NCBI GenBank assembly: GCA_008729055.1
Contig: SDUX01000009.1
Location: forward strand, 1 to 64,000
From: Pyropia haitanensis
Lineage: Eukaryota; Rhodophyta; Bangiophyceae; Bangiales; Bangiaceae
Reading direction: 5' to 3'
Length of the DNA: 64,000 nucleotides
Shown: piece by piece, positions 22,041-32,262 of the stretch
Numbering within the stretch: position 1 is the stretch's first letter
Layout of the letters: each line of letters opens with the position of its first letter
The notes under the pieces: generated by a model
Seen by the model: the letters and a program-made list of their open reading frames with translations, nothing else
Databases searched by the model: none
What the model was told of the DNA's origin: nothing
Program-made: the position numbers and the translations under genes

Positions 22041-22760
22041 ATGATGCGGTTCCGGCTCCCCGCCGTCGCGGCGGCGGTCGCGGCGGCGGTGGCGCTGTCG
22101 GTGGCGCTCGCCGCGTCGGCGCCCGCGCCCGCCGCCGCGCAGTCCACCTCTGAGCCGTGGCCGAAGCCCAAGCAGATGAAGTTCACCGACGTCAATGGCG
22201 CGGCGTGTATCAACGCGTGGTGGGTGTCCGGCACCAAGGACGGGCGGTACGTGTGGAGCGACAAGATTGCGTGCTGCCCGCCCGCGCCGCCCGCCAAGAC
22301 GATGAAGGTGTGGCGCGGCAACCGCCGGTGCACGTCGCGTTGGGTGGTCGCGGACCGGGAGCTCAATGGCGACCGGAACTGCGTGTGGAAGTGGCATGAC
22401 TCCACGTGGTGCCCGCCCGAGCCGACGTGCCCGCCCATGCCCATGGAGATGAAGACCCGGTGGGTCAAGGCGACCGGCGAGCGGTGCACCAAGACGTGGA
22501 AGGCGTGTGGGAAGAAGATGTCCTGGGGCAAGTGCACGTGGAAGGGGTGCGACTACGTCAAGTGCCTGCCGCCGTGCCCCAAGCCAATGGCCAAGACGAT
22601 GCGCATCGACACGCCGACGCGCGTGTGCGTCGACAACTGGTGGCCGACCAAGCTGTCGGTGGATAAGCGCGACGACCTCATGCACTGCAAGTGGGCGTGG
22701 GCCGACCACAAGCAGTGCTACTGCAAGGACGGCAACAACGCGACGTGGAAGAAGTGCTGA
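22041..22760 (+). CDS. Secreted Cys/Trp-rich four-repeat protein
   Basis: A 239-residue protein starting MMRFRLPAVAAAVAA, a clear signal peptide with likely cleavage after the AAAQ region near residue 34. The mature part has 18 cysteines, many tryptophans and lysines and four imperfect repeats of about 50 residues. Each repeat starts like [A/P]K-x-M-[K/R] and continues to a C-x3-W motif: CINAW, CTSRW, CTKTW and CVDNW. Proline-rich hinges (CCPPAPPAK, CPPEPTCPPM, CLPPCPKPM) separate the repeats. I do not recognise a family. Spacing suggests disulfide-knotted small domains of an extracellular-matrix or cell-wall protein. No intron is needed. The ATG at 22041 is preferred because it is immediately followed by the signal peptide, although the frame is open further upstream. 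Confidence 0.85.
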   Translation: MMRFRLPAVAAAVAAAVALSVALAASAPAPAAAQSTSEPWPKPKQMKFTDVNGAACINAWWVSGTKDGRYVWSDKIACCPPAPPAKTMKVWRGNRRCTSRWVVADRELNGDRNCVWKWHDSTWCPPEPTCPPMPMEMKTRWVKATGERCTKTWKACGKKMSWGKCTWKGCDYVKCLPPCPKPMAKTMRIDTPTRVCVDNWWPTKLSVDKRDDLMHCKWAWADHKQCYCKDGNNATWKKC

Positions 22761-23855
22761 GCGAGGCGCAGCCGGGCGGGGCGGAGAGGGGCGGGGGGGG
22801 GGGGGGGCAAAGCGGAGCGACGGCTGTGGCGGGCGCATGGGGCGCGGCGAGACGAGTCGTACAGAGAGAAGAGGGGGCTGTAGCGGGGCCTATATGCAAT
22901 CAATCGGTGGGGCGGCAGGGAGGGAGACGAAACAGGCGCGTTACTTTGTACAGTACTGTACTTCCCCCGCGCCGTAGCACTCGCAACCCGGCCAGCTGCT
23001 GGCCGTCAGAACAGCTGTGGGGCACAGCACACGTCGCCGCTGTTGGCTGCCGCGCCGTGCCGCCACTGGCTGGCGGCGTGGGAGGTCGCCCGCACAAGCC
23101 ACGGACACGGCAGCGGCTGACCGCTGCGGCCGCCATGGGAAATGGCGCCCACAGGCGGCCCGCGGCAATGGCGATGAGGGGAACTTGGCGGCCGCCGCCC
23201 CGCCCACCCCGCGTACACCCCTCACCACAGGGAATCAAAGCGGGCTGCCGCGGCTGCGGCAGCAGCGGCGGTGGTACTTCGCGGCGGCGGCAGAGGTCCC
23301 CGTTGCCCGCCCTGTTAGTCCCGCGGCATGCCAGACCATGAGGCTGGGTGCCAAGGGCGCTCCTGTCGCGTGGCACTCCCCCCACAGGTGGGACAGACTG
23401 CTCCCAAGGGAGCGCAAGAGGAGGAGGGGTTGAGCGCCAGCCCCAGGCCCGATGCTGAACGTCGCGAGCCCCAAGGTAGCCGGGTGCCTCGCACGACATA
23501 CCAACACGTGCCGCGAACAGAGAGCGGGTCCGAGCAAAAAAAAGAAAGGCCCAGCACCGCGTGGCAGCACAGCAGGGCGTGGCGGTCGGCAGCGGCAACC
23601 CGACGGACAGCGCCCCGCGCTGGCCACCTCGCCCCCGCAACGGGCCGCCCAGGCGGGTGGCGCACGTGGGGTGGCCGCCGTGGTCGCCCCCGCCAAGCGC
23701 GCCCCACGGACGATGTCGACTGGTCCACAGACGGAGGGCGGGCCGTGGCGCCCATGGCAGAAGGAAACAGGACTCCCGCTCCCCACCCCAAACGCCCCAC
23801 CATGAGCCGCAGATGCGCTGAGCGCAGGGAGAGGAAGGGGGGTCGGCCAGCAGGT
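22761..23855. other. No confident gene
   Basis: Begins with the 3-prime flank of the secreted gene, including a G17 run at 22791-22807. Open frames of 100-300 codons on both strands have no domain signature. The right end is the 3-prime flank of the DNAJC21-like gene on the minus strand. Confidence 0.5.
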
Positions 23856-24494
23856 TCAATGGACGCCGCCCTTGGCAGCCCGCCGCCGACGGCGGCCGCC
23901 GCCGCCGCCAGCAGTCACCTCTGACGGCGGCGGCTGCGGCACGGCCAGCGCGTGGCCCTTCTCCTTGACGTGCCGGAAGAGGCGGTTGCGGGTCTCATAC
24001 GTGGCCGCACACACGTTGCACCGCCAAGCGCCGTCGCCGCCGCCACCGCCGCCGCCACCACCGTCGCCGCCGCCGTTGCGGTCGCGGCCAGCGGCGGCAC
24101 CGGCGGCTGCCGCGGCAGGCGCCCGTGGCGGCGGCTGGCTTTGCTTCGACCGCCTGCCCTTTTTCGGCCGTCGCCCGGTCGACGCCGCCGCCCCGCGGTC
24201 GCGCTCCGCGCTAGCGGGCGGCGCCCCCTCCCCCTCCGCCGCAGCGCCAGCCGAGTCACCCGCCGCCGTCGCCGCTGTGTGCTCAACGGCAGCGGCGCCA
24301 CCGTCGGCGTCGCTGTCGCTGGCACCGGCGGTGGGGGATGCCTCGCTGTCGGCAGATGCCGTGGCCGGAGGCCCGTGGTGCAATACCCCGGACGCGGCGG
24401 CAGCCGCGGCGGACCGCCGCTTGGCCGCCGCCTTGCGCGCGCGCTTGGCGCGGCCGCGCGCCATAGCAAAGAGCACCCCCTCTGCTGACGCGGC

Positions 24495-24531
<37 letters not shown>

Positions 24532-25034
24532 CCGTCAGGGGAGGCACCGCCGGCGTTGGAGCCAGCCGCGTCACTGGCCGCGTCGCTGGTCCCGTCGCTA
24601 GCCGAACCGTCCGCGTCCTTATCGGCGGCGGCTGCCGCCCCGTTTGACCTACCGGCGACGCCCCTCGCAGTGGCGGTCTCAGTGTCAGATGCGGACGCGT
24701 CGCGGTCGACCTCCCCACCGCTACCGCCGCCATCGACTGACGAACCCTCGGCCGCAGATGACGCCGCAACCTTTTCGTCGCCACTCGCACCCCTAGCGTC
24801 GTCGTCGCCGCTATCATCGCCGTCATCATCATCCACGGATAGCCGCTGGAAAGCGCGCTCCTCTGCCAGCGCCTGCCGCCGCCAGCGCGCCACCACCGCA
24901 CGGTGTTTCTTGGAGCGCTCGTGGTTGCGCCACTGGCTGTCGCTGCGAAACCGCTTGGCACACGCCTCGCACCACCAGTCCTGGTCCACCCCCACACCGC
25001 CCGCCCCCCCCCCCCCCCCTCCCCCCCCTCCCCA

Positions 25035-25065
<31 letters not shown>

Positions 25066-26354
25066 ATGCTGACGCGGCGGCCGCTTCCTCCGCCTCCTCC
25101 CGGCGGGTGGCGGCGACGAGCTCGGCAAGCCCCGCGTCCATCTCCTCTGTCGCCATCGCCGCCGCCGCGGCGCGCGACGCGGCCTTGCGCCGCGCGACCG
25201 ACTCGGCGACGCCCCGCGCGCGCGCCGCGTTCACCGCCGCCGCCGCCGCCTCGGCCGCGCGCTCCGCCTCGACCACCCGCACATCCCGCCGGCGGACGTA
25301 CGCCACGAGCGAGCGGACAAGGGCGTTGAAGGCGGCGCGCGCCTCGGAGCGGCGGCCGCGGTTCTCCTTCTCCATTGCCCGCCGGATGTCGCGGGCGGGG
25401 GCGGTCGCGGGGTTGTACGCGTCCGCGTGCGCAAACGTCTTGGCCGACGCGAAATGCGACCAGGCGGCGTAAAAGGCACGCGTGACGGCGTGGCCAGAGC
25501 CGCGGGTGCCAAAGGGGGGGAGCACCTCGCGGGGCGGCGGGTTAGGCGTGTCCCGCTCCTCCGTCGCGAGCGTGTCAAATACGGTGGAGAAGACGTTGTG
25601 GAAGGTGGCGGGTGTGTAGGCAGACGAAGAGAAGTAGCGGTACAGGTCGAGCGTCGAGGACCGCCGCTGTGGAGAGGAAGAGGAAAAAGCAAGAACAGAG
25701 TTGTGGCCAAAAAAAGGGGGCGACAGCAGCAGGAGAACAGCAGACACGTACCAAGACAGGCCAGACACAAAACGCGATGACCAGTCAGCGACAGACCCTC
25801 CTTGTGCACCACCGCAACGCTCACTTGCAGGCACGGCCAGCTAGGCGTCCTGACCTCAACGCCACCATGGGCCAACAGACCACAAAAAACGCCAGCGGCA
25901 GCCACCAACCCCACAAAAGACGAGGCACTCGAGCCGGCCACCACCCACAACCGCTCCCCCAACTCTCCTCCCCTCCCTCTCCCGCCCCGCCCTCCCCCAC
26001 CCTCACAGCACACACGAGAAAGCGCAAAAAAAAAAAAAACGTACATTCCGCGCGCGGGCGTTGCCACGCCCCCCCCCCCCCCCTCATCGTCCTCCCCCCC
26101 CCCCCCCCTTCGCCCACCTCCTCCCCCCGCAGGATCTCCTCCCGGTGGTCATCGTACCACGCGCGCTCGTGCGAGTCGGACAGCACCGAGTAGGCGTTGC
26201 CGAGCGCCTGGAAGCGCGCGTCAGCCGTCTCGTCGCCCGGGTTCTTGTCCGGGTGCGTCGCGAGCGCGGCGCGCCGGTACGCCGCGCGGATGTCCGCGTC
26301 GGTGGCCGTGCGGGGGACATTGAGGATGGTGTAGTAGCACTCGGCTAGACCCAT
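23856..26354 (-). CDS. DNAJC21: DNAJC21/JJJ1-type J-domain co-chaperone (ribosome biogenesis), spliced
   Basis: Exon 1 (26354-26118) encodes exactly 79 residues starting MGLAECYYTILNVPRTA, a J domain with the HPD motif at residues 34-36 that stimulates Hsp70. A GT-AG intron (26117-25667, phase 0) leads to exon 2, which starts RRSSTLDLYRYFSSSAY. It contains YAAWSHFAS, an RRAMEKENR box and a long basic Ala-rich helix. The last part, read in another frame after the C16 run at 25004-25019, has two C2H2 zinc fingers (WWCEACAKRF...HERSKKH and WRCNVCAATY...HVKEKGH) separated by an acidic and poly-Ser linker. This is the full JJJ1/DNAJC21 architecture. The family recycles export factors from cytoplasmic pre-60S ribosomes. 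The exon 2 to 3 junction is either a short G-rich intron or a homopolymer error. Confidence 0.9.
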
Positions 26355-27484
26355 TGGGAAGGTGGGGGGGGGGGGGGGAGAAGCAAGGGGGGGGGCGACA
26401 AATGCCGTGGGGGGGAAGGCGGTGGGGCTGCTGACCCGAGGGAAAGGCGGCAAGGGCGCCGGAACGACCGCGGCCAACCGAGACGTCAACGACGTCGTCG
26501 TTGCTGGCGCTCGTCTGCCCGCAACGCGAGTCCATGTGATCCGACGGCCGAGTCAAGAGGCCCACTCCGACCCTCAGACATACAGTAGCGTCACTGGGTG
26601 GGGGCTACTTGGAATGGCCCTCCTGTAGCGCGCGTGGAGTGAGTGGAGTGTCTGCAGCGCTACGGAGTCGGGTGCGGCGCTCCGGGCGGGAGCGGGGCGG
26701 CGGGGGTCGGCGGTTCATGTCCTCTTTCTCCCTCGTCACCGCAGGAATGGAAGCAGCAGCCAGAGGGGTGGGTGGGGAAAAGAAATAGGGCGCCCCGCCA
26801 CGCGCCGTCCGTCACGGCGGGTACCCCTGTGGCGTCTGGAGCACAGCGGCAACGCCACCAAGAACCCGTTGGGGGTGGTGGTGGCGGTGGGGGGGGTGGC
26901 GGCGGCCGTTGCGGGGGGCGGTGGCGGTGGTGACACCGCTGACGCGGGCGGAATGCATATTGGTGTGCCAGAGGCGGGGGAGGGGGGAGAGCGGCGGTGC
27001 TGGCACCAGTGAGTCCCGTACGTCCAGCGTGGACGCGACCCCCCCCTCTTGCCAGCATCCTCGCTCTCCCCCACCCCGTCCCGCCCCCACGGCCACGCCA
27101 CTCCCCCCCACAAGCGGCCACCCCCCCTCCCCCCCTCCCCTCCCGTCTCTCGGCACCCACCCCCCGCCGCTCATGGCTCGTGGCCCCGCCCGCCGCCTGT
27201 GGGCACCTGCGCCTGGTACGTGCCCCCCCCCCCCCCACCTCCCCCACCCCACCGGCCGCCCATCGGCACCACCCGGATGTCGTCGGCCGCGGCGGTCGGC
27301 GACGCCCAAAGCCCACAGTCTAAGGGTGGGGGGGGGGCGTCCGCCGTGTTGTCGCTGTCGCCGTCCAGCGAGGGAGCAACAGCGGAGGGGGAGGCGCCGA
27401 AAGGGGGGGGGAGGGCGCCGAGAAAGGGGAGGAGGGGGGAAAGGGCGGCGCGCCGCCGCCGCAGCCCCCGCCACCGCCACTGAC
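26355..27484. other. Promoter side of DNAJC21 gene and 3-prime part of the 27.5-29.4 kb gene
   Basis: 26355-26640 should hold the DNAJC21 promoter; no clear TATA box was seen. From about 26650 to 27320 G-rich sequence with open frames on both strands is unassigned. A plausible further exon of the minus-strand gene starts at 27319 after the acceptor CCCTTAG. Its continuation could not be decided between frames. Confidence 0.35.
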
Positions 27485-28004
27485 CTTGTCGTCGCCATCG
27501 TTGCCGTCGTCGCCATCGTCGTCGCCGTCAAAGCCGCCACCATCGTCGTCGTCGCCCCCGTGGCCGCCGCCGCCGTACGTCTTGTCGTTGGTGAGGCGGG
27601 CGCGCCGCCGCCGCCGCGGCGGGTGCCACGGCACGTGGCCTGCGGCGGCGGCCTCGTGCGTCCAGCCCGCGACGAGGGCGTTGTGCGCCTCGGCGGCGCC
27701 GACCCAGGCGCCCTCCACGTCCGCCCCAACCGCAAAGTCGCCGCCAACGTCACCGGCACGGACCCCCCACCCCCCACCCCCAGCCGCGCCGCCCCCCCCG
27801 CCGCCGTCGACGCCGCCGCCGCCGTCGCCATGAACGTCGACGCCCGCGCCGCCGCCGCCGCCGCCGCTGCCGGCGTCACCCCCGCCGTCGACGAGCGGGC
27901 TCCCCGCACCGGCCAGCTCAAACGCCGCGTCCGTCTCGGCCTCGTTGCCCACCCACACGAGCCCGTGCACGTCCAGGTGCATCGGCGTGCCGCCGTCGTG
28001 GCCC

Positions 28005-28040
<36 letters not shown>

Positions 28041-28414
28041 ACGCTACCGCCGCCGCCATTACCGTCGGTGCCGCCACAGATACCGCCGCAGACACCGCCG
28101 CTGCCGCCGCAGATGCCGCCAATGCCGCCGCACGTACCGCCGTCAACACGCCCGTCGCCGCCGCCGCCGCCGCCGCCACGCCCTCTTCCCCCCCCCCCCC
28201 CCCCCCGGGGCATGTACGCGCCCACCACCCCAAAGTCCGTGCTCAGCCCGCTGTCCACGTGCGGCGGGAGCTCGTGGTAGCGCGTGCTCGCGACGCTCGC
28301 GCCGTCAAACAGGTCCTCCAGGTCCGCCGACAGCGTGTCGGCGTCCGCAAACGGCTCGAGCGGGTCGGCGGCGCCACCAACATCGCCACAACCGCCACCA
28401 CCACCACCATCGCG

Positions 28415-28455
<41 letters not shown>

Positions 28456-28639
28456 TCCCCGCCTCCTCCCCAGACCCCGCCCCACACGAGAGACTCCCCA
28501 TCGGCAGGTCGCACGCGGACACGTACGATGCCGGCCGCGACGGCGGCGTTGGCAGCGCGACCGGCGCGCCCGTCGACAGCGACAGCACGCGGCGGTGGGC
28601 ACCCCCCCCCACCCACACAACGTCCCCCTCTTCCCCGTC

Positions 28640-28670
<31 letters not shown>

Positions 28671-28892
28671 GCACCGCCCGGCGGCACCGCGACAGCGCCA
28701 CTGGCGGCAGCGCCGGCCGCGCCGCTGCCGCTGCCGCCGCCGCCGCCGCCGCGCCGCGTCGGTGGCCGCAGCGCGAGGCGCGTGTCCGAGACCGCCCGCC
28801 GCGGCCGCCACGGCGACCGCCGCTGCGCGCAGAGGGCGAGGAAGGGTGCCCACTCGTCGTCGCTTGTGCCGGCCGACGCGGCGTCAGCGGCG

Positions 28893-28924
<32 letters not shown>

Positions 28925-29012
28925 GGTTGCCGTCCACGGCGCGGCGGCGGCGGCGGTGCCCGCACCCCCCACCGCCGCGCCCGCCACCATCCCGGCGGGG
29001 AGCAGGACACGC

Positions 29013-29044
<32 letters not shown>

Positions 29045-29384
29045 ACCCACCGCCACCCGCGCACTCCCCCCATCCAGCCGGTGGGCGCGGGGCCACCCCC
29101 CCCGGCGGGCGGCGGCGCCACCCCCCCCCCCCCCCCCCCCCGGGCGGCCACGCGGCCGCCCCCGCCGCCACAACGCCCAGGTCGAGCGACACGGACCGGC
29201 CGTGGGCGGCGCCCCGCGGCGCGGGCGGCGGCAGGCTGCCCGCGGGGGGGGGCGCCGCCCCGCCGCCGCCACCCCCGCCGCCGACGCCACCACCATCCCC
29301 GCCGCCGCCGGCAGCGCCGCCCCCACCGCCCCCGTCGCCGTCGCCGCCGCCGCTGCTGCCGCCGCCGCCGCCGCCGACGCCCAT
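27485..29384 (-). CDS. Gly/Ala-rich protein of unknown function, partial model
   Basis: The first ATG in the N-terminal frame is at 29384, followed by a Gly-rich start and GRSVSLDLGVVAAG. At the C21 run (29121-29141) the frame changes and continues to a textbook donor, AAG followed by GTCAGT, at 27485/27484. Non-repetitive islands look like real protein: DDEWAPFLALCAQRRSPW, DVVWVGGGAHRRVLSLS, DLEDLFDGASVASTRYHELP, PMHLDVHGLVWVGNEAETD and VAGWTHEAAAAGHVPWH. These are separated by poly-Gly, poly-Ala and a Cys-Gly-Gly repeat, and followed by an Asp/Gly acidic tail. I recognise no family. The 3-prime exon is unresolved. The islands suggest short linear motifs in a disordered regulatory protein. 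Confidence 0.5.
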
Positions 29385-29892
29385 GGGCGCCCCCAGCCGC
29401 CCGGGACGCCCGGTACCACCCGGCCCCGTCCCCGACTTACCCACCTACCCCGCCCGTGGGGCGGCAGGAAGGCACCGCGTTGCCGCCGCGGGGAGCGGTG
29501 GTGGACGAAAAAAAAAAGTAGAGAACGTTCCCCCAACGGAAAAAAAAAACGGAGGAACGCGGGGGGGGGCAGGCGGCCAGGCCGACAAAAAAAAAAACGA
29601 CACGCCGCGCCACCGCCAGCGCCAACCCAAGGTAGCCGCCCCCCGCCCCCCCACCGCTCCTCCCGCCGCCGTCGCGCCGTGTCGCCCCCGTCACGGGCAG
29701 CGACGGCCGTGCGGGCCGCGGGGTGGCGGCGCGGGCGGCCGGGCGACGGCGGCGGCAGTGGCGCGCGGGGGCATCCGGGGCGGCGGCGGCAGCGGCGGCA
29801 GCAACAGTCGCAGCGGCGGCGGCGGCGGCGACGTGCGGGTGGCACCGCCAGCGCCAGCGAAGGCACGCACCGGCCGGCGCCGCGGACGGCAG

Positions 29893-29923
<31 letters not shown>

Positions 29924-31906
29924 GGCGACGGCGGGCGGCGCCGCGTGCGCGCGGCGATGGTCGGATGATGGCCGCGGCAGTGGCGGCGGCGGGCGCGGAC
30001 CGCCGCCACGCTTGCCGCACCTGTCGTGGAGGCGTCGGCGCGGTCGCGCGGCCGACCGGCGCGTGGGCGGTGAGGGGCGCGCCTCCCCCCGCCACGAGAC
30101 CGCCCTCGCCCATTCCCGCGCGCGCCGCGTCACCCGCAGATGAGCGAGAGGCGGCGGACACAGGGGGGGGGTCGACCCGCCGCGCGCAAGAGACTGGTCA
30201 GCGCAGGTGTCATCGCAAGCTCGTGTGGCTTTCGTGCGGGCTTTGGCAGCCAATCAGCGGGCGAATGGTCAGGTGGTCACCAGCAGAAAACGGCTCACAA
30301 TCTGCAATGGACTACGGACAGCAGAAAAGTATTTATTTTTGATTTAGTTAATTCTGTGTGTACGGGGACAGAGTCTGACCATTTGGCAATTGCAGTTCTG
30401 TACATCTCTCATTGCGTGGCATCGGACGAGTGAATTCAAATTTAATATTGTTGGAAGTACTGCTGTAAGCCACCCCGTGGCGTTCTCGCGCGAGATCCGA
30501 CCCACTCCCAGAGGTCGTGAGGGGGATTTGATAACAGGGGGGGTGTTATCCAGTTATCAAACTCCCCACAGCCAAGTGGGCAGATCATCTCGGTGACGAT
30601 CCGTCGCCTTTGCCGCCGCGGCCACGGACACACACGACTGCCGTGGTTTGTACTCATGAGCTGCCTGCCGCGGCAAAGGGGGTGCGGGGGAGAAGGCGGC
30701 CCGCTTCCCCGCCCGCCGCCCTCGTGGCGGCTAGGGCGGGCGAGCGTCGGCCTCCCCGCTTGCCGCCGCCTTGACGGCGCGTGCCACGTTGGCCCAATGC
30801 ATGAGCGCCGCTCGCCCCCGTCGCCGCCGCCTCCTGTCATAGTGGCCTGGTGAGAGTGGCGGCGGCGGCGGCGGGCCACAGCAGCGGACGCCGCCACTTG
30901 GCTGCGGCGCACCCCGCTGGTGGCGGCCGCCACCGGGAGGGGGCCTCCGTCTCCCGCGGCAGGGGGGGGCGGGTGAGGGATCTCGATCAACCCCACTCTC
31001 TCCCAGACCTGTTACTGGGAAGGGTGAGGGGGTTGGGAGGGGCGGTATCGTGACGGCTGGTTTTGGAGAGGAAGGGAGGGGCCGCTGCCGGCCGGTAGGC
31101 GCCGCGCAACCCTGTCTGGGTTGGGGGGCCACGTGGGTGGGAGCTGCCTGGCAAGCGGCGGGCACCGCGGCGGGTGACGGCAGCGGCAGCGGCAGCAGCA
31201 CCTGCAGCGACAGCGGCATCGGCAGCTGCAGTGTCATTGGTGGCGGTGGTGGTGGCAGTGGCGGCGGCGGCGGCGGCGGCATGCGCAGCGCAGCGGCTGC
31301 TGGGTCGCATGACTGGGGGGGGCGGAGGGAGGGGGGCGCGCCGCCGTTCCCCGCCGCTGTGCTGCCACGGCGCGTGGGGCTCCTAGCTACCCGTGGTGGT
31401 CGGATCTTCACCCCGAGACACGTGCACGCAAGCCCCGTCCCGCATTCTCCTCCCTCGCTGCCACCCCCCTTTCCTGTCCCTTGCTCCGTACGGGCCCGCT
31501 ACTTGCGAGGCACCGCCGCGGTCGCCGTTGCCCAGCGGGTTGGCCGCGCTCGAGGGTGAAGCGCTGCCGCGGTCGACGGCAGGGCCCCTGTAGTGGGGGG
31601 GGGGTAGTTGGGGAGCTGAGCGGGGGGGGGGGGGGAGGGCGTGCGCTCGGGAGCGCGCACGTCGTCCCTCCCTTCGTGACGGCGGGGGGGTGTAGTGGGA
31701 GGCCCGACGCCGCGGGTGGTTGTGGTGGTGGCCGCTCCCGCCGCGGCACATTATCCCGCTGGTCGTGACCCCCGGTAGGTTCCTTGGGGGGCGGGGGGCG
31801 GCGGTGTTTGGTGTGGACGTTCCGCCGCCTGTGGCGGGTGCAGCCACCCCCCTGCCCCGCATCCGTGGGGCTGTCACCTGCGCGACGTGGTGTCCCCCCC
31901 ACCGTC
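29385..31906. other. No confident gene; contains an AT-rich patch and an inverted repeat
   Basis: 29,385-30,250 is GC-rich with A9-A11 runs near 29,508, 29,542 and 29,587. 30,300-30,470 is unusually AT-rich for the window. 30,527-30,535 (TTTGATAAC) and 30,553-30,561 (GTTATCAAA) form a perfect inverted repeat flanked by GGGG/CCCC. From 31,050 to 31,906 GGC/AGC-rich sequence probably includes the promoter and leader of the kinase gene. Confidence 0.4.
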
Positions 31907-32262
31907 ATGCAAGGGGACGTGGATGCGGTGGTGGCCGACGATGGGGTGGTGGATATAGAGCGCCAGCTGGCGGCGGTCGGCTCGGTCAGTGACGATGGGC
32001 GCGGCCGCGGCCGCGGCGGCGACGGCGGCAGCGACGGCGGTGGCGCCGGGCCGGGCCACGGGGGGCGGCGGGGGGTGGTCAAGCGGGGCTTGCTCGCCCT
32101 CCCGTCTGTGGTGCCGTGGCGGCGGTCAGTGTGGCCGGCTGGCTCGTCGGTGGGGGGGGGCGGAGGGGAGATGCCGCCGCCGCCGCCGCGGCCACCGCCG
32201 CCGCCGCCGCCGCCGGCGTCGGCGGGCCTGCATCGCAGCAGCCGTCGGGCATCCAGTCGGAA

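Noticed and set aside
32116..32262. Upstream start for the kinase gene at 32116
   Set aside because: The codon there is GTG, not ATG; the first in-frame ATG is 32263. An alternative ATG at 31907 needs a frame correction.
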